Below are positions 38,029 through 50,026 of a stretch of 64,000 nucleotides of DNA, in pieces. The stretch is from Daucus carota subsp. sativus (Eukaryota > Streptophyta > Magnoliopsida > Apiales > Apiaceae). The stretch is from contig NC_030389.2 in the NCBI RefSeq assembly GCF_001625215.2, forward strand, positions 43,141,454 to 43,205,453, read 5' to 3'. The notes beneath the pieces are model-generated. The model ran no database searches. It was given only the letters and a program-made list of their open reading frames with translations, and had not been told where the DNA came from. Made by a program: the position numbers and the translations under genes. How positions within the stretch are numbered: the stretch's first letter is position 1; each line of letters opens with the position of its first letter.

Positions 38029-38035
38029 TATAAAT
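38029..38035 (+). promoter_or_regulatory. TATA box of nsLTP copy 2
   Basis: TATAAAT lies 81 bp to its last base before the ATG at 38116, within a conserved stretch shared with copy 3 (52030-52036) and, inverted, at 61407-61413. Confidence 0.7.
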
Positions 38036-38115
38036 GCGTCTCCCTGCATAATCTGTTTCTGCACAATTTGTCTACATAGCACATTCCAAGAAGTCTACAG
38101 ATACCTGAGAACATA

Positions 38116-38579
38116 ATGGCGAAGATTGTGTACTTGACGATGGTTTTTGCCACATTTTTGGCGGCTTTTCTGATGGTGGAGCAAGGGGAGGCTTTTACCT
38201 GCGGGACAACATTACAAGAACGTACAAAGCAACTTTGTGATCCATTTCACAGGGGTGAACAGCAGGAGCCATCTGCTGAGTGTTGCAACTCATTAAAAGC
38301 ATTCCGTGATACGGCCAAGACTAGAGAAGAGAGGATTGAGTTGTGTCGTTGCGTGCAGGATCGTTCTAATAGAAACAGAGCTGGTGTTCCTGCTCCAGAT
38401 GCTCGTATTCCTAAAATAGACGCTCTTCCTGCAAAATGCGGACTTCCATTTATATATTCTGCTGATCGTAAATTCGACTGTAATACGTAAGTTTATTTCA
38501 CTGATTGTTGATAATTTTTTTGATTAGTTCATTAGTACACATGACTGACTAATATATTTTTCTATGCAGCGTAAACTAA
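38116..38579 (+). CDS. Non-specific lipid transfer protein, copy 2 (intact)
   Basis: Exons 38116-38486 and 38570-38579, giving 126 residues. The intron just before the stop is typical of type 1 nsLTP genes. Splicing replaces the read-through stop with …DCNTVN. An N-terminal signal peptide (hydrophobic VYLTMVFATFLAAFLM, likely cleaved after QGEA) sends it to the apoplast. Eight cysteines follow the LTP pattern C-X11-C-X14-CC-X19-CXC-X28-C-X13-C, which form four disulfides around a lipid-binding cavity. Family roles include cuticle lipid transport and defence; none is shown here. The C6-C7 spacing of 28 is longer than the usual 21-24, in the segment NRAGVPAPDARIPKIDALPA. No lesion is visible. 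It differs from copy 3 by one residue (QQEPS against QQDPS). Confidence 0.93.
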
Positions 38580-39084
38580 GCTTACCTCCGGTGCATGAAG
38601 AAGTAGTTGGAGGAAAAATCGATATATATAATAACACTGAGGCCATATATGTGCCTTAAGAAATAAATTTATGAGCAAATGTATCTCATATGTTTTGTAA
38701 TTTTTCAGTTCAACAAGAAATGCAACTCCTGTTTTGCATCCACCGTAACTCATTGAGTTCTGTAATGTATTTCTGGCGTGCTATATTATAAACGTTTGAC
38801 GTTTCTTATTAATTCTAACGTAACTGTTAATGCCAAAAGATAAAAGAACGTCGTCTACTGATCAATGACTGTCACTTAGTACTACAAGTCTGGAACTGTC
38901 ACAAATCACAGGGAAAGGCCTCTGTTTATGACAGTTTAGTATTGTTGTATATACCGAAAGCAGCATTCCCAGCGGCAGATATGCATACTTCTTGTAAATA
39001 TGCATACTTCTTGTAAGCTAATAGAAATACAATTAAACAGCAATGGAAACACGACGACTCCAGTCATAAGCTATACTCAAGACA

Positions 39085-39247
39085 TCAGGTAACAAGATCT
39101 CGGTTTTTCTCTGATCAACTGGCATCCCAGTCCCTATTTCTGGATATGAGTGTCATAAGGGCAACCACGACTGACCTCATGCTTGGCCTTAGTACATGAT
39201 TTCCGGAGATCTGTGCTGGGGTCGGGCTGATTCATTATCTCTTCAAA
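39085..39247 (-). pseudogene. LysM receptor kinase 3' remnant, copy 2
   Basis: Same exon 11 to exon 12 fusion joint and length (163 bp) as at 25965-26127. Here the first residues read FEEIMNQPDPSTDLR, closer to the full gene (FEEVMNQPD). Confidence 0.9.
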
Positions 39248-40125
39248 CTGTAAAAAATATACAGATAAATATATACTTATAATTACAATGTGCTCATTAT
39301 GGCTGAGTGTTGCTGGGTTCCACTGAAGCTTAAGAGTTTGCAGATGACATGGAGAAACACAGAGTAGAGCCTGATTTAGGTACTTATAAAATTTTAGTCA
39401 AAGTCTCACGACATCTCGGCATGATGAGTGGTGCAGGGGAGATAGAGAAAAGAACTATAGAGCGAGGTTCAGCATTGCATACAACATTCTGATATGTGGG
39501 CTTTTCTAGGTAGACAGTGCTGATAAAGGTCTAAAGACACGTAAAGGTCTAAAGAATTGATAAAGAAATTACAACATCTGTAATCCAAGAGTTCTTTATA
39601 TGCTATGAAGTGCGAGTTATACAAAAAAACAAATAGAACAGATCAAGAAATTTAAAGCAACATTAGCAAGTTAAGCTGCCAAAGGATTACGAGGATGATT
39701 CTGTTATACTACAAGCTAATATTAATATGAAGTCTATTAGAAAATATTGAATTAGACGTTCAACACTATTGACAGATTTCCAGAATATAATCAGTCAAAC
39801 AAATAGACAACTCTCTCTTGTTTTTCACAAACAACTCCATAACCACAATTCAATACAGTGATTTGAATTCAAAGGTCAAACAGAAAAAGAGTGAGTGAGA
39901 AATTATAAACGATAAGATAACTTGGAAAAAACGATAGCAAAGAATGTTGTACATGATACAAAAATATGGACTTCTCACAGATTTATTGTAATATTTCTTT
40001 TATATTGCCATTATCAACCAGGCCATATGCAAGATAGTAAATATAATCGTTATGGACTGAAGAATATAATCATTAATTAGTAGATGTAGATTTGTATCAC
40101 TTACCAGCAGTAGACTGACAATTCC

Positions 40126-41795
40126 TCACTTTGCATATTTCAACAGTGATTTGCCTCCCTCGTACATGATTAGACTCTGTGGAAACGAGGTGTCTACAGT
40201 AGATGGAGCAAGGACTTCACGGGAAACATCTGGACCCCCGTGCTTACCATATCCATGATCCTTAGAAATCCTGCTCTTAAAATTAATAGAGACTATGTGC
40301 GTTTCATCAGGACGCTGCGATTGGAATGACTCTACTATAAGAGTTCCAGTCTTTGTAATATTCAAAGGATGCCCATATTGTTTGAGTACAGCTGTAGCAA
40401 GTAGAACCCAAGAGCCTACACCTTTTCGTTGCCTCCTCAACCATATAGGAAAAGGATACTTGGGAGGCACTAGAGTGTAGCAATCTGGGTCCAAACTACA
40501 AAGAGCGAGTGAACCTTCAAAACCCATGAGCTTAAACGGGGCAATAACTCCAAATAGACGGGGAACACGATTTGGCACATTAAATTCCCCAAACAACTGC
40601 GTCTCAAAATCATATGACATAATCTTCAACTCATTCCCCTTCAACTTATTAAATTCCTCAGTTCCGGGTTGTTTCATCTCTACCCAGTAGTACCTACCAT
40701 CAATATAAGCCCCCATTTCATTAACAAGCCTCGGAACCCGAGAATCCCCCATCTTCTTCCACGTGTTCTTCCTCAAACTATAAACCTCAACCTTCGGAGC
40801 CACCTCTCCAAACTGCTTCCCCTTTCCATCCTGAACGTAAACAATCCTAATAACCTTATAATCATCCGTACCCTTATCATACCCCATCCCGACCACATAA
40901 TAACTCTTATCCCTATCATCCAAAAGCCTCTTAAAACAACTCGAAACAAGAACCCTGTGTCTCCTAACAAAAGAGTTCCACAAATACAACTCCCTAGAAG
41001 CATAATCAATATGCAAATCAGTTAACAAAAGCATCCCATCTACTTGCGCAATCAGCTTCAAACTGCCACTCTTGGTAACAAAGGGAATGTCGAATTTTTC
41101 GATAACTCGAGAAGTATCAGCAGAGATTAAAGAGCAGTAATTTTGGTGAGAGATAAAAGGGGGGATTATAAGCACAGCATTATCATCACAAAAGTTAACA
41201 GCTTTCCGAATTTGAGAGGAAATAAAAGATGGGTTGTTGATAAGAGAGTACCATGCTTTGTTCACTGAGCTTGATTTGATTAGGTCTTTTACAGAGAGTC
41301 TTGAGAAGATTTCAGCGGTGGTTTCTTCAGGGAGATCATGAAACGTCGTCGTTGAGACTCCATTGTTGCTTAGAGCAAGTCCAATGCTAGATGCTATATA
41401 TCTATTGCTATTGCTATAATATAGCACCAAAAAATGTTTTTTGGTGCTAAAATAAAACTTGCACTCCAATGCTAAGTTCTATAGCTTGTTTCAAATTTAA
41501 CCAACTCATTAACTTTTACCTAACTTCTATATAGAACCAACTCTTTAACTTTTACCTAACTCATTAACTCATTAACTAGTTTCCAATTTCTATTTATTGG
41601 TGATGTGGCAACATGGATGGATCCATCCTTGGTTTCAAATATAGAACCAAGGATGCATCTATGCATGGATGCATCCAAATATAGCACCCCTTTGGAGTTG
41701 AGTTTTTTTACATTTGATGCTATAATATAGCAATAGAACCAAGTATAGCATTGCATTGGAGTTGCTCTTACTGGGGCTACTGCAGCAATTGACAT
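40126..41795 (-). CDS. F-box protein (CPR1/CPR30 type), copy 3, N-terminus split by a MITE
   Basis: Everything from SNNGVSTTTFHDLPEE to SLLKYAK is open: F-box at the N-terminus, then the F-box-associated type 1 domain (LYLWNSFVRRHRVL, VGMGYDKGTDDYKVIRI, EVYSLRKNTWKKMGD). The native first nine codons (MSIAAVAPV) lie at 41795-41769, cut off by the 395-bp MITE 41373-41767. Reading from the native ATG enters the MITE and stops. An ATG inside the MITE (41469) is in frame with the rest and would give a 447-residue protein with a novel 33-residue start. CPR1-type proteins restrain immune receptor levels; that role is only family-based inference here. It is the only copy whose F-box and associated domain are both whole. 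Confidence 0.8.
41373..41767. mobile_element. Tourist-type (PIF/Harbinger) MITE inside F-box copy 3
   Basis: Inverted ends GAGCAAGTCCAATGC and GCATTGGAGTTGCTC, flanked by a TTA duplication (41370-41372 and 41768-41770). Copies 1, 2 and 4 have the undisturbed site with a single TTA. The 3-bp TTA target fits PIF/Harbinger MITEs. It contributes an in-frame ATG to the host gene. Confidence 0.92.
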
Positions 41796-42414
41796 TTTGA
41801 TTGCAAGGAGAAATTGTGTAGGGTTTTAGAAACAATGAAAGTGGATTATTGTGAAGAGCTTTTTGTAGTGACTTTAAAACCAACGTAAAGAAAAGCCTGC
41901 AAACACATGGAAAGTGTACGTAAAAGTGAAGAGCTTTTTGCAGTAAAGAAAAAAGTAACTACCCCAAAAATGTCAAGCCGTAAAACGGATAATTTTGATA
42001 TTAATTTGTATGTATGTTATTCGGATCCGAAAATTCATATATGTATCCGGATATAGTATCCAGATACGAATACTATCCGGATATGAATCTGATTTTAAAT
42101 AGATTTTAATTTTTATATTAAAAAATTTTGAAAATTAAAAAAAATAACAAAGATCAAAAAATGATGTTAAAAATTAAAGTTAATAAAGATGATTTATATC
42201 TATTCAAAAATTAATTTTTGCATATATTTCGATATAAATTTGTTATCTTTACAAATATTTAACTCGAAAAATATTTTGATATATGTCTATAATATCTTAC
42301 AATTATATAAAATTTATATAATATATTATTTTATGAATTTATATATAAATACATACATTATAATAAACACACTATAAAGTTATAGAATATTAAAATAGAG
42401 TTAAATATCATATA

Positions 42415-42667
42415 CTCCCTCCGTTTCAATTTACACATCCATTTTGGAAAAAAAAAAAAATTGTTTCAAATTAGTTGTCCACTTCAACTTTCAATACAAA
42501 ATCATATTTCCAAAGTCAATTCTACTCCACATATCTCTTGTTTATATTTCCTAGATCAATCTCATTCCACATATTATAGTAATTTAATGCATCTAATTTG
42601 TCAAGATCCACTTTTCTTAAACTGTGTGATTTTTTTAAAGTTGACATCTATTTTGAAACGGAGGGAG
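42415..42667. mobile_element. Stowaway MITE, copy 3
   Basis: Same insertion, TA flanks and ends as in copy 2 (28883-29132), with a longer A run after the left end. Confidence 0.9.
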
Positions 42668-43507
42668 TATATTTCATTTCGGATTCGGATATTATCGAAT
42701 ACAAATATGCCTATATCCGTATCCGGAATTGTCGGATTCGGATGCGGTTAATATCTGGTAGGTGACTGTATACGTCCAAAAAATTCAAATAGGTCACTCA
42801 ACTCAAACTAATCATCAATCAACGGCTTTCGAATTGAACGAATGATTAAATTAAGTTGATTTATTTGAGTTTTTTGGACGTAATCCGTTAAATTTTCAAT
42901 GAGTGATGCGCTTCAGTTTTTTGGACACAGTTTATCACATAGTTGATATTTAACCCTATAAAAATTCATATAAACATGTGCAGTGCAACATGTCTTCCTT
43001 ACAAAATTATTAATGTTTTATGTAAAACAGTCGGCAAACCTTATATGTAGCGACTAGATCATTTTTTTTTATCATTCATCCATGTCCAAACTATTCAAAA
43101 AAGTTATTTGACTCTGATATTCTGATAACCATTAATACTGTAATCAAAGAATATGTGTAATGGATACACATCAAAAGAAACAAAACTACCACAATATTAT
43201 CGATATACTAACATGCAAATACATGCCAAAAGTCATACATTTCAAAGATTAAAAGAAAATCATTATAAGAACTGACTGCAGCAGTGTGACTAGTGTCCGC
43301 CTGGAGATCTCTTTTCGAACATAATTGAGGACACACTGATCAGTGATTTGTAGGTGATATTACTATATATCACCATCAGTGCCATATGCAAGTCATTGTA
43401 TCACCCCTTGTTCCAGATCAAGACCCGATAAACATTACTATGAAGTACTTTTGCCAATCAAAAAAGAATAATTAAGAGGTTAAATCCAATACGACACATC
43501 AAATTAG

Positions 43508-43678
43508 TTACTCAGGAATATTAGGATATTCCATCTGAAATTTCTCAAGTAACTGATGTAATGTGATTTCTTGTCTGAACCTCTCCATTTCTTTTTGAAG
43601 ATTTGTTACGGTACTTACAATAGTGTTACCGGACTCTTGATCTGGAACAAAGGATGATATACAATGATATTTACCCAT
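43508..43678 (-). CDS. Small unidentified reading frame, 56 residues, copy 3
   Basis: Same start, stop and length as the frame at 29974-30144. The only clear amino-acid change is EMERF for EMKRF. Family unknown; it may be a gene remnant. Confidence 0.35.
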   Translation of the reverse strand: MGKYHCISSFVPDQESGNTIVSTVTNLQKEMERFRQEITLHQLLEKFQMEYPNIPE

Positions 43679-43824
43679 GCATGAAATCTACCTACCCTGT
43701 CCATCTCTTTTGGAATTTGTAAAATACAATCCGCTTCGGTGAAATTGCATAGTAAAGAGCACCATAACACGCATACATATGATTAAATACAAGGGCATAA
43801 GAAGAATCTAGTGAATTGGGCGGA

Positions 43825-44208
43825 AGTGTTTGGGGTTGTCTAGAGCTCATGCGATTTTTGATATATATAATACTAGCACATACACAAAATGATGTCATAT
43901 AAGAAGTGTCGAGTGAATCGGTCGCTAAAGAAGTGTCTAGAATTCTAGGGAAAAGGAAGTGTCTAGAGCTTTTGAGATTTTTGATATAAATATTAAATAC
44001 AGTAGTAGCACATATAAAGAATGATGTCATCACATGAGAAGAGTTGAGTGAATCGGCCTCACAAAAATATCTAGAATTTTATGGAGAAAGAAGCTTCTGG
44101 AGCTCTTGAGATTTTTGATATAAATACGGTACTAGCACATACACAAAATGATGTCACATAAGAAGAGAGTCGAGTGAATCGGGCCCTAAAGAAGTGTCTA
44201 GAAATCTC
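43825..44208. repeat. Minisatellite of about 3 units of 130 bp, copy 3
   Basis: Counterpart of 19355-19745 and 30289-30672, with only scattered substitutions. Confidence 0.85.
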
Positions 44209-44315
44209 CAGTTTTGCATATAAAAACAATGATGCGCACACATAACAATATCACATAGGTAAGGACTAAAACCTCTAGCGAAATGCAATTTTTTTTATAA
44301 GGAAATGAAAGAGCA

Positions 44316-44516
44316 ATGCGAAAAGAACGTGCTAGGGACATTAAACGAGAATCCAAAATTTTAAATGTCCAAAAGAGGTATAAGTATGTAAATTATGAAA
44401 CGTTTTTGCTAAAAATTAAATACAATAAAGAATGTGTTCATTATGGCGCTAGATTCATAAATTATCACCAAACTATAAAAAAGAAAATAATTTTCCAGAA
44501 AGAAGAACAATCCTAA
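44316..44516 (+). CDS. Possible small basic reading frame, 66 residues, copy 3
   Basis: Counterpart of 30781-30981, with changes L to F and Y to C. No domain is recognised and it may be chance. Confidence 0.15.
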   Translation: MRKERARDIKRESKILNVQKRYKYVNYETFLLKIKYNKECVHYGARFINYHQTIKKKIIFQKEEQS

Positions 44517-45471
44517 TGAGATTTCATATTCACCTCCAGTGACTAATTATATATTTAGAATTCGTGTAAACTCCAAAACTAATTCCCAACATAACCTGAT
44601 GTACAACATAATGATTAATTATGATTTAGATTTTCTAGTGGGCAAAGCTAATTCTTCATTACACACAAAATAATAGGATTTACTTGGAAATGGGAATAGT
44701 GATATATTGTGCACCAATCAAACATTGACAATTATATACATATTTGATTTGAATTTCTGTCGTCTCCATATTAGCAAATTATAAGAGTAAACTTCTGGTT
44801 GTTTATTAAAAAGAAATGAAATGTCCTTCATTTGTATCATCAAAATTAATGTACTTCAGTTTGTACTGGAATATTAAAATGATCGCTGAAGTCAACGTCA
44901 TATATCACTCTATTCATGGGTCTTAACGAATAACAAGATATCATTTATATCATTATAGTCATGAAAGATATCAAACAAGTATATGTCCTTCGGGAGTAAA
45001 AATATTTTTTTACAAAGTTCTAAATATTATTCTTGAATGTGACATAACCAAGTAAAAAGTTATGAATTCTAATATTTATAATAATATATTTAAATTTTAA
45101 CAAGTTTATCTACTATTTATATTTAATTAAAACAAAGAAAATAACTTTATAATAAAAATAAATAGCACATAAATTTGATAAAATCTAAATATATTATCAT
45201 AAATATTAGAAGTCATAATCTTACTTTATTGTGGTAACATTCAATAATAAAACTCTATAAATAATATTATTACTCTTTTTACTCATATTTAGAGGTAACT
45301 AGTGGAGAAGCCGCGCGTTGCGGCGGCCTATAAAAATTATATTAATGATTTAAACTTAAAATTTTTAGAATAAAATAAATTTGTGCATCCGACAAACTCT
45401 TACTCTTATCAGCCAATCATCTCTATCACCATTTAAAGCATCCAGTATAGTGTAACTCATTATTGTATTCA

Positions 45472-46078
45472 GGGTTCTAGAAATCGCTAGGCGTCCCAGG
45501 GCGGTCGGGGTACCTTCTAGCGATTAATCGGTAAATAGGGGATTAATCGGAAAGATTAATCGGAGCATTAATCGGACATATATTATTTTTAAATGGAAAA
45601 TGCTTGGTACACAAAATTGTGTACAAAGACATGTACATAATGACATGTGGCAGATTTTAATTGGATGGCCCCCTTGCATTTACACAATTATGTGCACCTA
45701 GCACTACTCTTTTTAAATTATTATAATTATATGTAATTTAATAATTTTATCTACTTTTCACTACTAGTGGAGTCAAACTAGTAAACAATATAATATCATA
45801 TATTAAATAAATACTTGATATATATAATACAAATCATTGATTAAATAAATATATACCAATCGAAATAATGTAATAAATATTAAATAAAATTAGTCACTTA
45901 TAGGATATTAAGTTAAGCACAAGTGAATAATATTTTCTTATAATATAATCATAATTTTAGATTTAATTTATTAAAAATGTTTTTTTTTTGTTTTGACCGC
46001 CTGGACCTCCTAGGCGGGATTTGGGCAGCCTAGGCGGGATGTTGACCGCATAGGACCGATTTTTGTAAAAAAAACCTT
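45472..46078. mobile_element. Non-autonomous DNA-transposon-like element with AATCGG and CTAGGCGG blocks, copy 3
   Basis: Same element as at 31932-32425, here longer because of the Mutator-type MITE at 45595-45709. Confidence 0.45.
45595..45709. mobile_element. Short Mutator-type MITE, 115 bp
   Basis: Inverted ends ATGCTTGGTACACAAAATTG and, from the other side, GTGCTAGGTGCACATAATTG, flanked by a perfect 9-bp duplication TTTTTAAAT (45586-45594, 45710-45718). Copy 2 has the empty site with one TTTTTAAAT (about 32050). A 9-bp duplication is characteristic of Mutator-like elements. Confidence 0.9.
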
Positions 46079-46427
46079 TATTACAATCTGCTTATAACTA
46101 CCAAGCACTAATATTAGCGGTTCTAGTTGTCAAACCTCTAAAACACCTCAAACCTCTAATTTTGCCCAAAATCTCTGACTTCCAAACAGAGCCATATAGT
46201 GTAACAAAGAGATTGGAGTTTGCATGTAGTTATAAATTAAAGAAAAAGTGCATTTTGTATATGTGCATTTTGAGAGTTCATGCCTTTGTAATATTATAAC
46301 TAAATAAATATTCTACATTTATAATTCTATTTAATTAAATTTTGCTCAATTTGTGTACTTTTGTCAATTCAAACTAACCACATGAGTTAAAAGTGAATGA
46401 AAAGATGAATAAAATTTTCTTTTACAG

Positions 46428-46573
46428 ATTCTTGGACACTTCATATTGCTCCCACAAACACAGATGCATCTACATCTCGTGTAGACGCACACATACATTT
46501 CCATGACCATCGGGAACCTTTATCTCCTATAGATGCACACCGACAAATATTCCTAGATCTTATCGCCTCATAG
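46428..46573 (+). other. Unidentified terminal exon, 146 bp, copy 3
   Basis: Same acceptor, frame, length and stop as 32763-32908. The product reads SWTLHIAPTNTDASTSRVDA and later EPLSPIDAHRQIFLDLIAS. Several substitutions but no frame break. Confidence 0.4.
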
Positions 46574-46993
46574 ATCTTATCGCCCCATAGATATTATCGC
46601 CTCATGAGTACAAGACTATACATTTTTAGTCTTTTCAACAATTGAAAAATCTACCCCGTCCCTAATATTTCATGTTTCTCTCACGATCCAGTAGTCTCAC
46701 TCCGGCGTACTTAAGGTAAAGCCACTACTAGAAATATTGGATTAGACATCCCCCACCTCCCAAATATATCATCTTTCTCCCAAAATTCTGTTTTCTCCGT
46801 CGTAAATATCTAAAGGTAAAGTGGTGTGTGTTCATGTATAATCGGGTAATTAGTTTGAACTAATAATTAGTAAGTACTCGTATGTTTCTTGCAATTGATT
46901 CCAAATTTAGTTTTCGAATTTATACAGAGTTTTCGTCTTTGATTTCTAATTGCAACAGATCTGGCTAAAATTTACTTTTGATATTTTACAGCT

Positions 46994-49660
46994 ATGAGCC
47001 GCACAAGAAAAGATGTACAAGGTGTGAGGGATCCCAAGGGTAAGAAAAGAATCTCGTCACATGATTCCATCAACTCCCTTGCACAATCGAAGCTACGCAA
47101 ACATAATAGTCCTCATTATAATGGTAATAACTCTATGTATTTATGTAGTTTTAATTACGATTTTATTATTTGTGTTGCTCATGTTATGATATAATAAATG
47201 TATACAACTCCGGAGGCGATGGAGTATTAAATAAACGATGCCTGGGAGGCATCATTTGTTTAATACTCTCACCGTCCCTCTGAGTTGTATACATTGTTGT
47301 ACGCGGCACGTACTTTAATGCTTCTACAAGACTATAACGTATAGCTCTATAACTAATAAAAATTTAATATTTAATTTTTTATCCGGAAGAAGTAAATCTT
47401 AAAAAGAAATTATAAAAAATAAACTTTACAGGAGTACTAAAGTATGTATAGAATTGAATGTGACAGAGGGAGTAACATTTACTTAATGGATGTAGTTCAT
47501 TGTTTATTTTCCATCAATTTTGTTTCTCCCTCATTGGTATTATCATCTATTTATTTCATAAGCTCTACCATATAACAATCATATAATTGATGGTCATTTG
47601 AGGGATTGATTGTGGTTAAACTCAATTTTTCGTTAACTTTGTCTAATGTAAGTTTACTAGCTTTTATATTGTGTCTGTTCTAGTACTAGTCACCAAATAT
47701 GGTCTTACCTAGATAATTGGATTATCATCATCCCATCTCTAAAACAATGAAATCACACAAATAATAAATATCTCTACAACTTAGAGTTTAGAAATTATAA
47801 CTTAAAAATATCTCTACAATTTCCAAACAAACCCTTTGAATCCCTGCTCAATCTCTTAGTGGAAGCTATCTACATTTCTCCCTCAAAAATACACAATATC
47901 TCTCAAAAAGCCTAATAAATATGTTATATCTCTTAAAAAACTTAATAATTATGTTATATTTTATTATGATCTTTTTATAGAAAGTCATTAGGAGGTAGTA
48001 AAGAGAACTAAAATAGAATAAAACTCTATATAACGCCCACCATCCTTCAATAACACTCATTCTCAAGGTCCTTATTTCTCATGAAGTGTTCCCTCAAGCA
48101 TATTGACTTTGAGGCTCAACCCTTGATGCTCACTTGTATGCTTGTCTGTCAGCGGATGTCTATTTACAAATTTTCTTCTCAACATATCTTTTTGCTATTT
48201 AGACAGATATGTTCTCCTATTTCATATTTGTTCTTTCCACCTCCCTCGTCTCACCGTATGGTACATGAATAAATCATTACAATTTACAATATTTTGATTA
48301 AACATGATATGAACTATACACTTTTTAAACTTTAGATTTTCTTTAAAACAATCTTACTGGACTACATTAATATAAGTTCATCAAAAAGCATTACAAAAAA
48401 AACACATGACCCCTTAGTGAGTTACCACACATAGATGTTTAGGGGATGACAATCACACTTTCTTTTTTGTATGAGTTGTTGAATATGGTATTGTTTATTT
48501 CTCACATTGTCTATACTTTTGATGTTCTGTAGATGGAGATTGTGTGCTTATGATGGCCCCTAATCCGGATGATCCACCATATGTTGCTCAGATTGTAGAA
48601 TCCAAGGCTAAAAAGGTGACAGTAAGATGGTACTACAGACCCCAAGACACTGATCTTTGGAAGAAAGACTGTCACGGTGACCTTTGGAAGAAAGACTGTC
48701 ACGGGAAAAAAAATTGTTTCTATCTAACCATTTTGATCCTCAAAGTCTAGATTGTATCCTAGGAAAGTGTACCGTGCACACTTTTCATGAATATATGGAG
48801 CTTGAAAGTCGGCGTTCTGATTCCGATTACTACAGTCGATTTGAGTATGATATTTATAAGAAAAAATTGATTGATGTCAAAGATGCTGATTGGTAAGTGA
48901 TATGTGACTCCTATAGTTACTTGTTGTTTGTGTTTAGTTACAAAATTACTCCTTTCAAAGTGTCTAATTTGACTATTCTTAAATCTTAATTGCAGGTTGT
49001 GCATTTGCAGGAATCCTTACAATCCGGATCTGTATGTCTATTGTCAGATATGCAAATCAAGGTACGGTATCCATTATAATAAAAAAATTGCTCTTTTATG
49101 TATCAATGTATGTGCTTTATTTTCATTTCCAGCATTTCAGAAAAAGAAATCTTGAGGTGCATGCATGCAACTCTTTTATTTACTGTTGTTGAATGTTGAA
49201 TAGATTCTATATTTTCATAAGAAGTGTGGTAAGGCTTTTTTATACTATAAGTTGATTAACTCACTAAGAATTATCTCCTTAAACGTGCATTCCTTGTGAT
49301 TTCAATTTTCATGGAAGTTTTCGTGTTGCGTTGATTGTGCTTTTAATGTTCCTTGTAGGTTCCATCCATCTTGTACCAACACTGATGCAAAGAGTTCATG
49401 CATTATTTTTTGTGATAACTGCAAGAACTCTCCTAGCCAGGTTAGACTTGTTGGACTTAGCGCTTTTATACATCTTGTTCTATCTTTTTTATTTGACATT
49501 TCCCACTCTTTTTTGATATGATTATTTACAATACATATAATAAACTCAATTTTTGATATTTTATAATACTTAGGACCAAGCTGCGGACAAGCGCTTTGAA
49601 AGGTATCTCAAGTTCCCGAGGATGCACAAAGATATCAAAAAGGAGAAGGCCCTTGGATAA
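46994..49660 (+). pseudogene. BAH-PHD protein (EBS/SHL-like), copy 3, one frameshift
   Basis: Exons 46994-47123, 48533-48892, 48996-49061, 49359-49440 and 49574-49660. A one-base deletion near 48712 turns GKKELFLSN into GKKNCFYLT and stops the frame soon after. Apart from that every exon is open, including the PHD ligands (LCICRNPY, VYCQICKSR, FHPSC, IIFCDNC) and the end KKEKALG. The fourth PHD-region residue is Arg where copies 1 and 2 have Gly. The frame loss differs in position from those in copies 1 and 2. Confidence 0.85.
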
Positions 49661-50026
49661 TTAAAGATTAAGGAGTATTTCAAATTTTTGTTTGTCTTGT
49701 GGAGAATTGTTGGTTTGTTGTTCCGCCCCTTTTATTTATTGTGACATAATAGGTTTCTTCTATTATTTTAAAATTTAAATTTTATTTTTTAATCTAACAA
49801 TCATATTATTCTAATTATTTGTAATTTGTTTTACATGCATACAGTTTGGATTTTGACAAATATAGTTACTTGATTAAATGCATGTTTGAAAATTAAATTC
49901 AAATATCACCCAATCTCACATTGCTTTTACGTACCAAATTAGGTTGGGGTTTGGTGGGTATGGTTACATATATATTGGTCATAGACGAAATACCATATAG
50001 ATTTGTGAAATATTGTTTTGGAGAAG

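Larger units (their letters stand above)
26376..39496. repeat. Tandem gene-block copy 2
   Basis: Second full unit, colinear with copy 3. Relative to copy 3 it lacks about 350 bp upstream of the nsLTP gene (joint near 37892) and the two MITEs at 41373 and 45595; it has a small private duplication of TATGCATACTTCTTGTAA near 38985. 26376-26989 is non-coding F-box 3' flank. Confidence 0.95.

Noticed and set aside
38116-38490. nsLTP ending at the TAA in DCNT-stop (124 residues)
   Set aside because: That TAA is part of GTAAGT, a donor. Splicing to 38570 gives DCNTVN, the usual intron position and ending for type 1 nsLTP genes. The two proteins differ only at the tail, so this is a preference and not proof.
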